DNA of 55,078 nucleotides, taken from NCBI RefSeq assembly GCF_014652555.1, contig NZ_BMZA01000017.1, positions 1-55,078 on the forward strand. The letters are read 5' to 3'. The position numbers and the translations under genes are program-made. Below are positions 15,551 to 24,915 of the stretch, piece by piece; the first letter of the stretch is position 1; each line of letters opens with the position of its first letter. Below the pieces are notes generated by a model, which was not told where the DNA came from, searched no databases, and worked only from the letters and a program-made list of their open reading frames with translations. The DNA comes from Novosphingobium colocasiae (lineage in GTDB: Bacteria; Pseudomonadota; Alphaproteobacteria; Sphingomonadales; Sphingomonadaceae).

Positions 15551-18500
15551 TCAATCCATCCGGTGCAGCGGCACCCATTTGCGCATGTCCACCTCGTCCG
15601 TCACCTTGAACGGCACGCCACGGCGGTTGAGGAACAGCTTTTCCATCTCGGCGCGGGTGAACGGGCGCGAGCCGAGGCGGCCGAAGACGGCGATCTGGCC
15701 GCCGGTCTCGTCCACCGCGCGATCGCGGTCGAGCCCCTTGGACAGCGCGCGGGCGGGGGCGGGGGTCCTGGCCCAAGCGATCAGTTCGGGCACGGGCGCG
15801 GGCGAAAAGCCGTAGAAGTTGGGCTGGCTGGCCGGTGATGTCAGTTGCAGCACCTTGAGCCCGTTGCGCCCGTCCGCGACGTAGGCGAACAGCGAGGCGT
15901 TGGTGCTGGCGACCACCACGTCCTGCACGTCGTTCATCCGGCCACCGAAGGTTTCCTTGCGATAGATCGCCGGGGCAGGGGGGCGGGTCATGTCCACGAT
16001 CACCAGTCCCTCGGCCCCGCCCGCGACATAGGCATAGGTGCGGGCCACATAGATGCGCCGGGCATCGGCCAGCGGCACCGTGCCTGACGGCACCGCAACG
16101 GGATCGCGCAGGCTGGTCACGTCGAACAGCTTGATCCCTTGTGCATCGCTGACCCACAGGTAGCGGAACTGCACCGCGCTGGCCCGGGCATCGATCAGCG
16201 GGCGCACGGCGGCAAGGCGGGGATGCAGCGGATCGGCAAGGTCCACCACGACAAGTCCGGCCCTGGCCGTGATGTACGCCACATCGCCCGCCAGCGTTAC
16301 ATGCCGCGCGCCGTCAAGCACGTGGTCCGGGTTCCAGGTTACGGCGCGGGTGAGCTTGTTGTTGCGGAATTCGCCATCGGCCAGCGTATCGACGTTGACG
16401 AGGATCAGCCCTTCCTCGCTGTCAGTGACGACTGCGTAGGAATAGATCGGCCGGAACGCCTGTTCCTGGTTGGCGTCGCGCAAGCTGAACGGGGTACCGT
16501 CCGCCTTGTTCAGCAGGTTTCCCGAGCCATCCTTCATCGGCGTTTCCGCCATCGCCCGGTTGCGCGATGGCGCGATCGGCTGGCCGGTGGGCAGCGCCAT
16601 GCAGGTGGCGTTCTTTGACGGCACCCGCGTGCTGTGGCCCAGCGGAGAGAATGGTGCAGACACGATCGCGTCCGACACACCCTTGTTGGCGACCGAGGCG
16701 ACATCGTAGACCTCGAATCCGCCCTTGCCCTGCGCCGCGAACAGGTATTCCCCGCGCAGTTGCAGGCAGCCGACGGCATCGCCGGTTCCTTGCACCACGT
16801 TGCGGAACTGTTCGAGCGGGCGGGTCTCGCCCGAAAGTTTCTTGTCCAGCGTCTGCCCGCGCGTCCAGTTCTTCAGCTCGCGGCCGTTCTGTTCGACGTG
16901 GAGCTTGTAGTAATCGGGATAGGCATAGCGCTGGAGGTAGGAGCCGATCACCGCCTGCGGTTCGTCCCACTCGGTCACCCGCACCGCCTCGAAGCCGCTG
17001 TCGAACCCGACCCAGGCGTTCAGCCCCATGAAGTTGACGAAGTTGGTGCCCAGCAGCAGCGTCTGCGCCAGGATGGCGTTGTTGTCGTCCTGGTCGGACA
17101 AATGGCAATCGGTGCAGGTCTTGGTTTCGGTGGTGCGCACGGTGTGCGGGAAGTGCGGGGCGAATGCCTGGCTGGAAAAGCCCGATGCGGCGATCGGCGG
17201 CTGCTGGATATAGATCCGCTCGCGGTTGGCGTTGGTGGATGACAGCACCAGCGCCGAAGTCGAGCGGATCGGCGCGACTTCCGCCCCCTTGGTGGTCATG
17301 TGCTTGCCAAGCTGGAACATCTCGTCGCGCGCGACCTGGGGGTTGTATGTCGCGAAGTTGCGCGTTTCCTCGCCCTCGTAATGGTGGGTCGAGCTCTTCC
17401 AGTTGGCTTCGATCGGCAAGTGGCAGCCGCCGCAACTGGTGGTCCACGAAAGGTGGCAGGTGAAACAGGCGATCTCGCCGTCCTTGTGCGCCCGGTCGGC
17501 CATCGGCACGCCGGGGCCGAAGCCGAACGAACCGTCGTCCGCGCCGGAAATGCTCATCAGCTTGGCGCGGGCAGCCTTTTCGTTGAATTCGGGCGATCCG
17601 GGGTCGACGCTGTTGCGCACCAGCCGCACGTCCCACGACAGACGCGGATCGACGATCGAGCGCTGCAGCAGATGTCTGCGACCCGCCTCATCCGTGCGCC
17701 ATTCGAAGCGGCGCTGGCCGTCCGGGTTGCGCAGCAGCGACAGGTCGTTGCCCTTGGGCGGCGCGGCCGGGCCGGAGGTCAGCAGGGACGGCCAGGCATC
17801 GGCGGTGCCGTGGCAATCCTTGCAGCCGATCTCCACCGCATTGGCCACTTCGCCATAGATCAGGCCGTTGCCGTGGCTGTCCTGCGCGAAGTGGCAATCG
17901 GCGCACTGCATGCCCTTTTCGGCATGGATATCCATCATGTGGACGGACTTGCCGGGGTTCACGCCGGGCTGGACGAACTTGGCCTCGCCCTTTTTGCGCC
18001 ACTTCTCCGGATCGTTGGGCGCGACGATATGCGCCTTGTCGGTGCCCCAGGTCGCCATGTTGCCCCCGGCATCGAGCAGGTTGCCGGCGCGGTCGCGCTT
18101 GAAGATGCCGCGAAAGTTCCAGCCGTGGCCGTGATAGTCGGCAAACTGGGTGTCCTTCAGGGTGGCGTTCAGGTCATAGACGTTACGCAGGAAATCCAGA
18201 TCGCCCCAGTTGCCGCGCGCCGCTGCGCCTTCCGGGTTGCGCTCGTTGATCGCGCGGACTTGCGCGGCGGTGGGATATTCCTGCTTCTCCGGCCACATGC
18301 TGGGGGCATCGGACTCGTAATCCCACATGGTGTAGCCGAGATAGGAATTCAGGAAGATGTTGGGCTGGTGCATGTGGCAGTTCATGCACTGCGCGGTGGG
18401 GATGGCCCGGGTGAACACGTGCTGGAGCGGGTGACCCTTCTCTCGCGCGTCCTCTTTGTCCCCGTGGCCGTCGTCGTGGCCGTCCTTCAGCCCGCCGTGC

Positions 18501-19660
18501 GCGCCCTTTTGCGTCAGCGCGGCGATGGCGGGGTCGCGGGTGATGCTCTGCCCGTCGCGGCCCAGCGGCGCATAGATCAGCGAATGGCGCGGCTCGCGGT
18601 CATTGGCATAGACCACATGGCATGCGGTGCACCCTGACGAGCGATAGTCGCCCGGCTGGTCGTTCGTGCCCATGAACCAGGTATAGGGATCGTTGAGCCG
18701 GGTCTTGTGGATGTTGAGCACCGGGATGGCCACGCGCAGGCCCGTGCCCGGCCCGCGATTGCTCTGCTTGAGGTCCGGCCGGCCGGGTTCTTCCAGCCGC
18801 TGGATCGAGCCGGTGGCGTTGGGCAGGCCCACCTCGGCGAAGCCGGACCCGTTGGTCCGCCCGCCGCGCTCGAACACGCGAAACACGTCGGCCGGGGGGA
18901 TCACGTTCCAGCGCGGCAGCGGATAAAGCGCCGCCAGCGCCCCGCGCGCCGCTTGGGCGGGCGTCAGCGTGCCGGGCGGGGTGCCGGGGGTGACGATCTT
19001 CGCAGGCCGCCCGTCTTTGGTATAGGCTTCGCCGAAGATGTAGTTCTTATACGGCACGATACCGTTGTTGTAGCCCGCGCCGCCCCACAGCATCGCCCCG
19101 CTGGCCATCAGCGATCGTTCGGCCGCCTCGATCACCGGCATGTGGCAGGCCCCGCAGCTTTCGCGCGCCACGCGATAGTCGCCGGGATTGACGAAGCGGA
19201 TGTATTCCGGCGCTTCCTTGTTGAGCAGGGTGTAGCTGCGTTCGGGATTGGCGGCGGACGGCCAGTGCCAGCCATGCGGATAGCGCGGCAGCACATGCGC
19301 CTTGTCGCGCGCGGCGCGGTATTCGGGGTGGTCGAAGCCGAGTTCGGGGCGGCCGGTCACGCGGGCATTGCCGCCATGGCAATCGGTGCAGCCCAGTTGC
19401 ACGGCCGGTGTCGCGTGCATGGAAGGCGCGTCGCTGTCGGTATGGCAGGAAAGGCACCCGGATGACTTGCCGGCCACATCGGCCGGGGTCTGGCGCGCCG
19501 GGGCGGCGGCGGCGCGGACCAGCGCATAGTCGCGGGCGACCGGCTTCTCTTCCTCGCTGGCGAACAGCCGGGTTGCCGGGGCGATGAGCGCGCACAGCAG
19601 CGCCACGATCAGGGCGATGCGTGCGGGCCACGAGGGCGGCGGGGCGAGCCGGGCCCGCAT
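15551..19660 (-). CDS. Exported decaheme c-type cytochrome with C-terminal LVIVD beta-propeller
   Basis: About 1,369 residues. The N-terminal signal segment (ARIALIVALLCALIAPATRLFA) ends near residue 35. Ten CXXCH sites lie between C69 and about residue 853: CLSCH, CTDCH, CGACH, CTACH, CMNCH, CADCH, CKDCH, CFTCH, CGGCH and CTDCH. Residues about 1000-1330 carry repeats of the LVIVD type (GLVVVDLADPLHPRLA, GIKLFDVTSLRDPVAV, GLVIVDMTRPPAPAI, GLKVLQLTSPASQ). These build a beta-propeller in surface and secreted proteins. The ATG at 19660 overlaps the barrel gene's stop as TGATG; a TTG lies one codon upstream. It is the last gene of the long leftward operon. Probable site: periplasm or outer surface, at the terminal end of the electron path. 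The electron acceptor or donor is unknown. Confidence 0.87.
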   Translation of the reverse strand: MRARLAPPPSWPARIALIVALLCALIAPATRLFASEEEKPVARDYALVRAAAAPARQTPADVAGKSSGCLSCHTDSDAPSMHATPAVQLGCTDCHGGNARVTGRPELGFDHPEYRAARDKAHVLPRYPHGWHWPSAANPERSYTLLNKEAPEYIRFVNPGDYRVARESCGACHMPVIEAAERSLMASGAMLWGGAGYNNGIVPYKNYIFGEAYTKDGRPAKIVTPGTPPGTLTPAQAARGALAALYPLPRWNVIPPADVFRVFERGGRTNGSGFAEVGLPNATGSIQRLEEPGRPDLKQSNRGPGTGLRVAIPVLNIHKTRLNDPYTWFMGTNDQPGDYRSSGCTACHVVYANDREPRHSLIYAPLGRDGQSITRDPAIAALTQKGAHGGLKDGHDDGHGDKEDAREKGHPLQHVFTRAIPTAQCMNCHMHQPNIFLNSYLGYTMWDYESDAPSMWPEKQEYPTAAQVRAINERNPEGAAARGNWGDLDFLRNVYDLNATLKDTQFADYHGHGWNFRGIFKRDRAGNLLDAGGNMATWGTDKAHIVAPNDPEKWRKKGEAKFVQPGVNPGKSVHMMDIHAEKGMQCADCHFAQDSHGNGLIYGEVANAVEIGCKDCHGTADAWPSLLTSGPAAPPKGNDLSLLRNPDGQRRFEWRTDEAGRRHLLQRSIVDPRLSWDVRLVRNSVDPGSPEFNEKAARAKLMSISGADDGSFGFGPGVPMADRAHKDGEIACFTCHLSWTTSCGGCHLPIEANWKSSTHHYEGEETRNFATYNPQVARDEMFQLGKHMTTKGAEVAPIRSTSALVLSSTNANRERIYIQQPPIAASGFSSQAFAPHFPHTVRTTETKTCTDCHLSDQDDNNAILAQTLLLGTNFVNFMGLNAWVGFDSGFEAVRVTEWDEPQAVIGSYLQRYAYPDYYKLHVEQNGRELKNWTRGQTLDKKLSGETRPLEQFRNVVQGTGDAVGCLQLRGEYLFAAQGKGGFEVYDVASVANKGVSDAIVSAPFSPLGHSTRVPSKNATCMALPTGQPIAPSRNRAMAETPMKDGSGNLLNKADGTPFSLRDANQEQAFRPIYSYAVVTDSEEGLILVNVDTLADGEFRNNKLTRAVTWNPDHVLDGARHVTLAGDVAYITARAGLVVVDLADPLHPRLAAVRPLIDARASAVQFRYLWVSDAQGIKLFDVTSLRDPVAVPSGTVPLADARRIYVARTYAYVAGGAEGLVIVDMTRPPAPAIYRKETFGGRMNDVQDVVVASTNASLFAYVADGRNGLKVLQLTSPASQPNFYGFSPAPVPELIAWARTPAPARALSKGLDRDRAVDETGGQIAVFGRLGSRPFTRAEMEKLFLNRRGVPFKVTDEVDMRKWVPLHRMD

Positions 19661-21516
19661 CAATAGCTCAGGATCACGTTGGCCAGCACCGAGTAATAGC
19701 GCTTGTGGCCGCCGGCATTGTCGAACAGGTCGCGAAACCCCGCCCCCGGCAACAGCGCCGCACCCGACAGGCGCAGGACGATGTTCTGGTTGGCATTCGG
19801 CCGCCAGATGGCGGCACTCGAAAGGTCCCAGCCGATGTTCCGGGGGATCGATCCTTCATTGCGCAGCGTCTGCAGCGTCGTCGTGTTCTCGAACCACAGG
19901 TGATTGGCGTTGGCCGATATCCGCAATTGCGGGGTCAGGTCGAAGTCCGCCCCCGCGCCCGCCAGCATCGTGCCGGGGTTGTTGAAGTTGGACTGCCCCT
20001 GTTCCTTCGACGATCGCAGCGCATTGAGCACGCCGTTGCGCCCGCTGATGCCGATCACCCGCCCGCCGCCCGCGAACGGGATGCTCTGGCGGATCCAGTA
20101 GCTGGTGTCGGCCCCGGCGAAGACCGGGTTTTCGAACACCGCATCGAACCCGGTTTCCTTGTCGTCATACGGATCGCTATCGCCGCTGGCGTACAGGCCG
20201 GACAGCCGGAACCGCATCCAGTCATGATCGTAGCTCAGTTCCGCCGCGCCGAAGAAGGCGCGAATATCGGCCCGGCGGTCGGTGAAGAACGAATTGCGAT
20301 CCTGCCCCAGCGCGGCATAGGCCGACGCGGTCAGGTTCAGCCTGCCGATGTGCCCATCGGCGTTGTAGCCCAGATAGACCACATCATAATCGCGCCCGCG
20401 CAGCGTGCCCAGCAGCGCGGGGCGCACCGGAAAGCCGTTCTTGTCGATCTCGATATCGTTGCCTTCGCGGTTGCGGTTGTAGGCAATGGTGATCTGGCTG
20501 GTCAGGCTGGGGATCAGGAAATCCTGGCGGTAGATGTTGGCAATGAACAGCAGGTCGTCGCGCGGGCTCTGCACCACCGAATTGAGGCCGGAATTGGTAT
20601 CCTTCTCCAGCCGCCAGAACGCCGCGAGATTGTACTGCACCCGGTTGTCGTCGCGGTTCCCGAAAAAGCGGATGCCCAGTTGCTGGTCGTTGAACAGGAA
20701 GCCCCGGAAATCGGCCTGGAACGGCTGAACGCCGACGCGCACGGAATCGAAATCATAGCGATCCGAGACGTTGCGCAGGTGATAGTCGATGAAGGCTTCC
20801 TGCACCCCCACGAAATGGTCCGCGCGGTGCGACGGCTTGCTGGGCTCGACATGCAGCACGCGGCGTTCGGGCACGTTGACGTAGTTGTAGTTGAACGCCA
20901 GCGCCACGCGGTATTCGATATGCGGCGGCTTGAACGCGGTGTTGCCCTTGGTCAGCCCCAGCCCGAGCAGGAACGTCTGCGAGAACACGAAGCTCGCGTC
21001 CTTGCCGAACACGTCAAGGCTGCCGGGCCGTTCGGTCGTCTGCACGCCGACCGGGATCGGGAAGGTGCGCGGTTCCAGCACCGTGTCGGAAACCGCGCTG
21101 AGCGAAAAGAACCAGTCGTCCTCGCGGATCGGCAGCCACGGTACCTTGGCCCGATCGATCGCCCGGTCGCCCTTCAGGGTGTTCTGGTGATAGGGGTCCT
21201 GCCAGCGTTCCTTGACCACGCCCAGGCTCTCGATCAGCCGCCAGCGGTCGGGCACCGGGATCTGGTCGGTCGGGAAGGCCTCGGGCGGCGGTGCGCGCAC
21301 TGCGCCGGGGTTGTCCTGCGTCACCTTGTCCGGCAGCGGCGCGGTGGTGCCGGGGCGGCGGCGGCCGTCGATCATCCCCCTATCGACGTCCTCGGGGCTG
21401 TCGGGCGCGCCGGGCGATGCCAGCACCGGCGGCGCGGGGTCGGGCTCCGGTGGCGGGGCCGTGTCGGCGGCGACCTGCGCCATCGCCAGTGGCAGGAGAA
21501 GGGCGGTCAGCGCCAT
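19660..21516 (-). CDS. Outer-membrane beta-barrel protein of the cytochrome operon
   Basis: 618 residues from the ATG at 21516, which is preceded by AGGGACTGTGAAGCG. The N-terminus has a short hydrophobic stretch (ALTALLLPLAMAQVAA) and then a Pro/Asp-rich segment. From about residue 100 the sequence alternates polar and hydrophobic residues with many Tyr/Phe/Asn and paired Asp-Asn turns (YRVALAFNYNYVNV, DYVVYLGY-like strands, LGIRFFGNRDDNRVQYNL). It ends in NVILSY, an aromatic-terminal strand typical of outer-membrane barrels. Gene order between a GlcG-domain lipoprotein and a decaheme cytochrome resembles porin-cytochrome conduits (MtrB/PioB idea). However, I see no CXXC or sequence signature that places it in that family. 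A phosphate-porin-like channel is an alternative. Confidence 0.75.
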   Translation of the reverse strand: MALTALLLPLAMAQVAADTAPPPEPDPAPPVLASPGAPDSPEDVDRGMIDGRRRPGTTAPLPDKVTQDNPGAVRAPPPEAFPTDQIPVPDRWRLIESLGVVKERWQDPYHQNTLKGDRAIDRAKVPWLPIREDDWFFSLSAVSDTVLEPRTFPIPVGVQTTERPGSLDVFGKDASFVFSQTFLLGLGLTKGNTAFKPPHIEYRVALAFNYNYVNVPERRVLHVEPSKPSHRADHFVGVQEAFIDYHLRNVSDRYDFDSVRVGVQPFQADFRGFLFNDQQLGIRFFGNRDDNRVQYNLAAFWRLEKDTNSGLNSVVQSPRDDLLFIANIYRQDFLIPSLTSQITIAYNRNREGNDIEIDKNGFPVRPALLGTLRGRDYDVVYLGYNADGHIGRLNLTASAYAALGQDRNSFFTDRRADIRAFFGAAELSYDHDWMRFRLSGLYASGDSDPYDDKETGFDAVFENPVFAGADTSYWIRQSIPFAGGGRVIGISGRNGVLNALRSSKEQGQSNFNNPGTMLAGAGADFDLTPQLRISANANHLWFENTTTLQTLRNEGSIPRNIGWDLSSAAIWRPNANQNIVLRLSGAALLPGAGFRDLFDNAGGHKRYYSVLANVILSY

Positions 21517-21520
21517 CGCT

Positions 21521-23503
21521 TCACAGTCCCTGGCAGACGTTCTGCTGGCTGCTGTCGAGGAACGGCGCGAACGGGCAACCGACATAGCGCAGCCGGACCG
21601 ATGCCCCGCCGACGGTGACGACGATCCGGTCCGCCCGGATCGCCGCCGGTGCGTTGCCGATCGAGCCGACGCGCACACCGGCATTGTTGGTACCTAGGAA
21701 CGAGATCATGTCGTCCTGATCGATCCCGTCGCCCGAAACGCCGATGCCGCCCACCAGCACGTTGCCGCGATAGACCGGGACCGATCCGGGGAAGATCTGG
21801 GTGCCGTTCTGCAACCGGTTCTGCGATGGCGCGGCGTCAGGCAGCAGGGTGCAGCGCTGCGGCGTATCAGTGGCGCTGGCCCCGGTCACATATTGCAGAT
21901 GCTGGCCCAGATTGGTCAGCACCAGCGCCGATTGCAGCCCGGTGGTGAACGGGTTCCACTGCGCGATCGGGCGCGATAGCGGGCCGGGTGGATTGCCCAC
22001 CTGCCCGTCCGGGAAATAGGGCCGCGAAAGATTGCCGCCCGACCGGTCGGCAAAGGCGAACGTCCCGGTCAGCGCCGTGGGATCGCCCAGGAACGCGCGG
22101 ACCTTGGCGACGAAGCCCTGCACATCGGCGCTGGGATCGGCGGTGAGATCGGCGGCGGCGTGGCTGCCCGAGAAGAAGGCGGCGGTGCGCGCCTTTTGCA
22201 GCGAAACGTCGGCCCCGAACACCGGCGCATCGGGCGAACGGACCATGCCCAGCACCGCGCCGCGCGTATCGACCAGCGATATCGTCACTTGCGCCCGGCT
22301 GTCGAGCGGCTGGCGGATCTGCGCGCGGGCGCGGGTCATCACCGCGAAGGCTTCTTCCAGCAGCGCGGTGGCTTCGGCCTGCGTCAGCGGCTGCGCCACG
22401 TCGGCAGCATCGGTGCCGGCGCGCAGTGGATAGCGATTGGCACCGCTGCCGTCCGTGAAGACGAAAGCGTCGCGATCCGCGAATTCCGATGCCTTGGCCG
22501 CGCGCACGCCCGACGCTTCCGCGCCATAGGCGGTCCCGGCGCGCAAGGCGGCGGTCTCGAAATAGCCGCGCACCGCCACCAGCGCGCCCAGCGCCGGCGC
22601 GGTCTGGGCCCAGGTCGCCCCGGTCACATCGAACAGGCTGGAATAGAGGCTGTCGGTATAGCGCAACTGCGTGCCGTCGACATAGATGCGGTCTGCCCGG
22701 ATCGCCGCCGGTGCCTCGAAGCCGACAGTACCGGCCAGCGCGATACGCTCATCGTGGTCGGTATCGGTGTCCAGCACGTTGGGGTCGAAGCCGTAATCGC
22801 CGTCGGACAGCACGCCGATGCCGCCCACCAGGACGCCGCCGATATAGAGCGGGAATCCGCCCGGATCGGCGGCGAGGCCCAGCGGCGAACGCTTGGGCCC
22901 GATCAGCGCGCCCGCGCCGCCCGCCTGGAAGCGCTGCGAAAAGTCCGAACAGGGCAACTGGCTGAACTGAACCCCGAACAGCGGCCCGCTTTCCAGCCCC
23001 GCCGTGCTCGGCGCGGGCGGGAAGTGCTGCTGGACGATCATGCTGGCAGTGCGGCTGGAAAAGGCGTTGCCGCCGCTGGAAAGGTAGGCCCCGGTCACCG
23101 CCTTGGCGATGGCGGCCGCTTCGGCCGGGACGGTCAGCCCCTGGATATCGATGTTGTTGCCATCAGGCGCGTCGGGAATCTTCGCCCCGGCCGGCGCGCC
23201 GGTCATGCGGAACACCGCCAGCACGTTGCCGACGCGATCGACCACCGCGATCACTGCCGGGTGGCCGGATTGCCTGGCCTGCGCGGCGGCCTGCGCCACG
23301 ATCTTGCCCACCTGATCGCCGGTCAGCGCGATCTGCGCGGGCGCGGAATAATCGTCCAGCGGGGTGGGCGTGGGGGTCGGCGTGGGGGAGGGGGTGGGCG
23401 TCCCGCCACCGCCGCCCGAACCCGAGCCGCCGCCCCCGCCGCCGCATGCGACGAGCGAAAGGATTGCCAGTGCGGCTACCGTCTGGCGCAGGAACTGCTT
23501 CAT
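21521..23503 (-). CDS. Lipoprotein with two GlcG/HbpS-like domains
   Basis: 660 residues. The signal peptide ends in the lipobox LVAC (Cys about residue 20), followed by a Gly/Ser run and a Thr-Pro repeat linker, together about 28 residues. Two GlcG/HbpS-like domains follow. The first, about 55-330, contains ALTGDQVGKIVAQAAAQAR and ALI(A)VVDRVGNVLAVFRM-type strands. The second, about 370-655, contains LTQAEATALLEEAFAVMTRAR and ISLVDTRGAVLGMVRS. HbpS in Streptomyces binds heme outside the membrane and acts as a redox sensor partner; GlcG homologues are of unknown function. It begins in the TGATG overlap with the pentaheme cytochrome gene and stops 4 bp before the barrel gene. Inference: an outer- or inner-membrane-anchored heme-binding or sensory component of the cytochrome complex. 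Confidence 0.8.
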   Translation of the reverse strand: MKQFLRQTVAALAILSLVACGGGGGGSGSGGGGGTPTPSPTPTPTPTPLDDYSAPAQIALTGDQVGKIVAQAAAQARQSGHPAVIAVVDRVGNVLAVFRMTGAPAGAKIPDAPDGNNIDIQGLTVPAEAAAIAKAVTGAYLSSGGNAFSSRTASMIVQQHFPPAPSTAGLESGPLFGVQFSQLPCSDFSQRFQAGGAGALIGPKRSPLGLAADPGGFPLYIGGVLVGGIGVLSDGDYGFDPNVLDTDTDHDERIALAGTVGFEAPAAIRADRIYVDGTQLRYTDSLYSSLFDVTGATWAQTAPALGALVAVRGYFETAALRAGTAYGAEASGVRAAKASEFADRDAFVFTDGSGANRYPLRAGTDAADVAQPLTQAEATALLEEAFAVMTRARAQIRQPLDSRAQVTISLVDTRGAVLGMVRSPDAPVFGADVSLQKARTAAFFSGSHAAADLTADPSADVQGFVAKVRAFLGDPTALTGTFAFADRSGGNLSRPYFPDGQVGNPPGPLSRPIAQWNPFTTGLQSALVLTNLGQHLQYVTGASATDTPQRCTLLPDAAPSQNRLQNGTQIFPGSVPVYRGNVLVGGIGVSGDGIDQDDMISFLGTNNAGVRVGSIGNAPAAIRADRIVVTVGGASVRLRYVGCPFAPFLDSSQQNVCQGL

Positions 23504-24915
23504 CAGCGCAGCGCTCCTACCGCGGCGGACGCCCGGCCCAGCGCGGCGCGGAAGGCATCGGGATCGTAGCGCTCCGGCGCGGAGACGGCATCGTAGGCCT
23601 TGTTGATCTGCGCCCGGATACCGGCGGCCGCGCCCAGCGTGACGCGCCCTTCGCGGACCAGCGCGTTCAGCAACGTGTCCACCGCCATCACCGCCTGCGC
23701 CGACCCGGCATAATCGGTAAAGCGCGGGGCGATCGCCTTGCCTGATATCGCCGCGATCACCTGAAAGGCGGTGTCCGGTCCATAGCTGCGCGCGGCAAGG
23801 CTGTCCGACAGCGCTCCGGCGGCGCTCGCCAGTGCCTGTGCGCCCGCCTGTGCCTGCGGCCGGCCTTTCGCCATCCCGGCATGAAAGGCGCGCGCGGCCC
23901 CATCGAACCGCGCCGCCTGCGCCGGGGCCAGGATCGCGGCCACGGCCGAAAGCATGATTATGTTCTCGTCGTTGAAAGGCGGGTTGCCGAACGGGATCGG
24001 GCGGCCCGGATTGACTTCGAAGGTCCGGCGGCGGGCCGGATCGTCGGTGATCGCACGGTGGCAGGAATGGCAGTCGAAGAAATAGAACTGCGGAAACAGC
24101 CCTTCGCTCGCCAGCCCCGGCTGCGCGAACAGCGTGGTTGCCCGGCGCACCGCTTCGGCCTGGCCCACCGCCCAAAGTTGCACGCTGTCCAGCCGCCCCT
24201 TGCGACGGGCATAGTCGGCATCGAGATCGTAATGCCCCTGCATCGCGGAGAACAGGTCAAGCTCGAACGAGACGCGCGGATGCCCGGCGGCCATCATCGC
24301 GTGGCTGACGAACTGGCCGGGCTTGTCCGAACCGAAGTGGCAATCAAGGCAGACCCGCGCGCGCACTTGCGGCCGGTCGAGCGGGATCATCCCGGCCGCC
24401 ACATTGGCGGCGTGGCTGGCAGGCATGGCATAGTGGCTGGAAATCCAGCCCGATGCGGCACCGTGGCAGCTTTCGCACCCGACTCCGTCGGCGGCGAGGA
24501 ACCGTCCGCCGCGCGCATCGCCCGGCGCATTGGTGGAATGGCAGCTCAGGCAGGCCGGAGCAGCCGATGCCGGCCCCAGCCCCAGCGCGGCGGCGATCCG
24601 CGCCCCGCGCGCGGTGGACAGGACAGCGGCGGCGCGGCTGTGCGCCCCGCTTGCGCTGGACGGGTCCTGCCAGATGCGCAGTTCGTCCTGGCGCACCACC
24701 CTGCCATCGCCTTCGCCCCGGCCGTGGCAGGTCGATCCGGCGCAGCTTGCCACGCCCTGATACGTCCCGGCGGCGACCGCATGCGGCAAGGCCACAGCCA
24801 GCAGCGCCGTCAGCACGGCGTGCCGCAGCGCGATGCCGAATTGTCCGAACCTGCCCCCCTGCGGTTGCCTCACCGGGCGCGTTCCCCCTCGCATCCTGTC
24901 CGCCCCTTCGGACAT
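23503..24915 (-). CDS. Pentaheme c-type cytochrome, cytochrome c554-like
   Basis: 470 residues. The export signal (ALRHAVLTALLAVALPHAVAA) lies at about 29-49 behind an unusually long Arg-rich N-terminus. Five heme sites: an atypical CX4CH (C58-AGST-C63-H64) and the standard CLSCH, CESCH, CLDCH and CHSCH. The C-terminal 150 residues are Ala-rich helices without cysteines. The layout fits the multiheme cytochrome c554 superfamily. The start at 24915 follows GGGAAGAGAC; an ATG at 24894 behind GAAGGGG is equally possible. Either start lies inside the 3' end of the TpsA gene, so the cytochrome is in the same transcription unit as the secretion genes. Probable role: periplasmic electron relay between the inner-membrane decaheme protein and the outer-membrane barrel complex. 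Confidence 0.85.
   Translation of the reverse strand: MSEGADRMRGGTRPVRQPQGGRFGQFGIALRHAVLTALLAVALPHAVAAGTYQGVASCAGSTCHGRGEGDGRVVRQDELRIWQDPSSASGAHSRAAAVLSTARGARIAAALGLGPASAAPACLSCHSTNAPGDARGGRFLAADGVGCESCHGAASGWISSHYAMPASHAANVAAGMIPLDRPQVRARVCLDCHFGSDKPGQFVSHAMMAAGHPRVSFELDLFSAMQGHYDLDADYARRKGRLDSVQLWAVGQAEAVRRATTLFAQPGLASEGLFPQFYFFDCHSCHRAITDDPARRRTFEVNPGRPIPFGNPPFNDENIIMLSAVAAILAPAQAARFDGAARAFHAGMAKGRPQAQAGAQALASAAGALSDSLAARSYGPDTAFQVIAAISGKAIAPRFTDYAGSAQAVMAVDTLLNALVREGRVTLGAAAGIRAQINKAYDAVSAPERYDPDAFRAALGRASAAVGALR

Noticed and set aside
23504..24175. Upstream extension of the GlcG-domain lipoprotein gene
   Set aside because: It would overlap the pentaheme cytochrome and bury the lipoprotein signal sequence; the ATG at 23503 in TGATG is clearly better.
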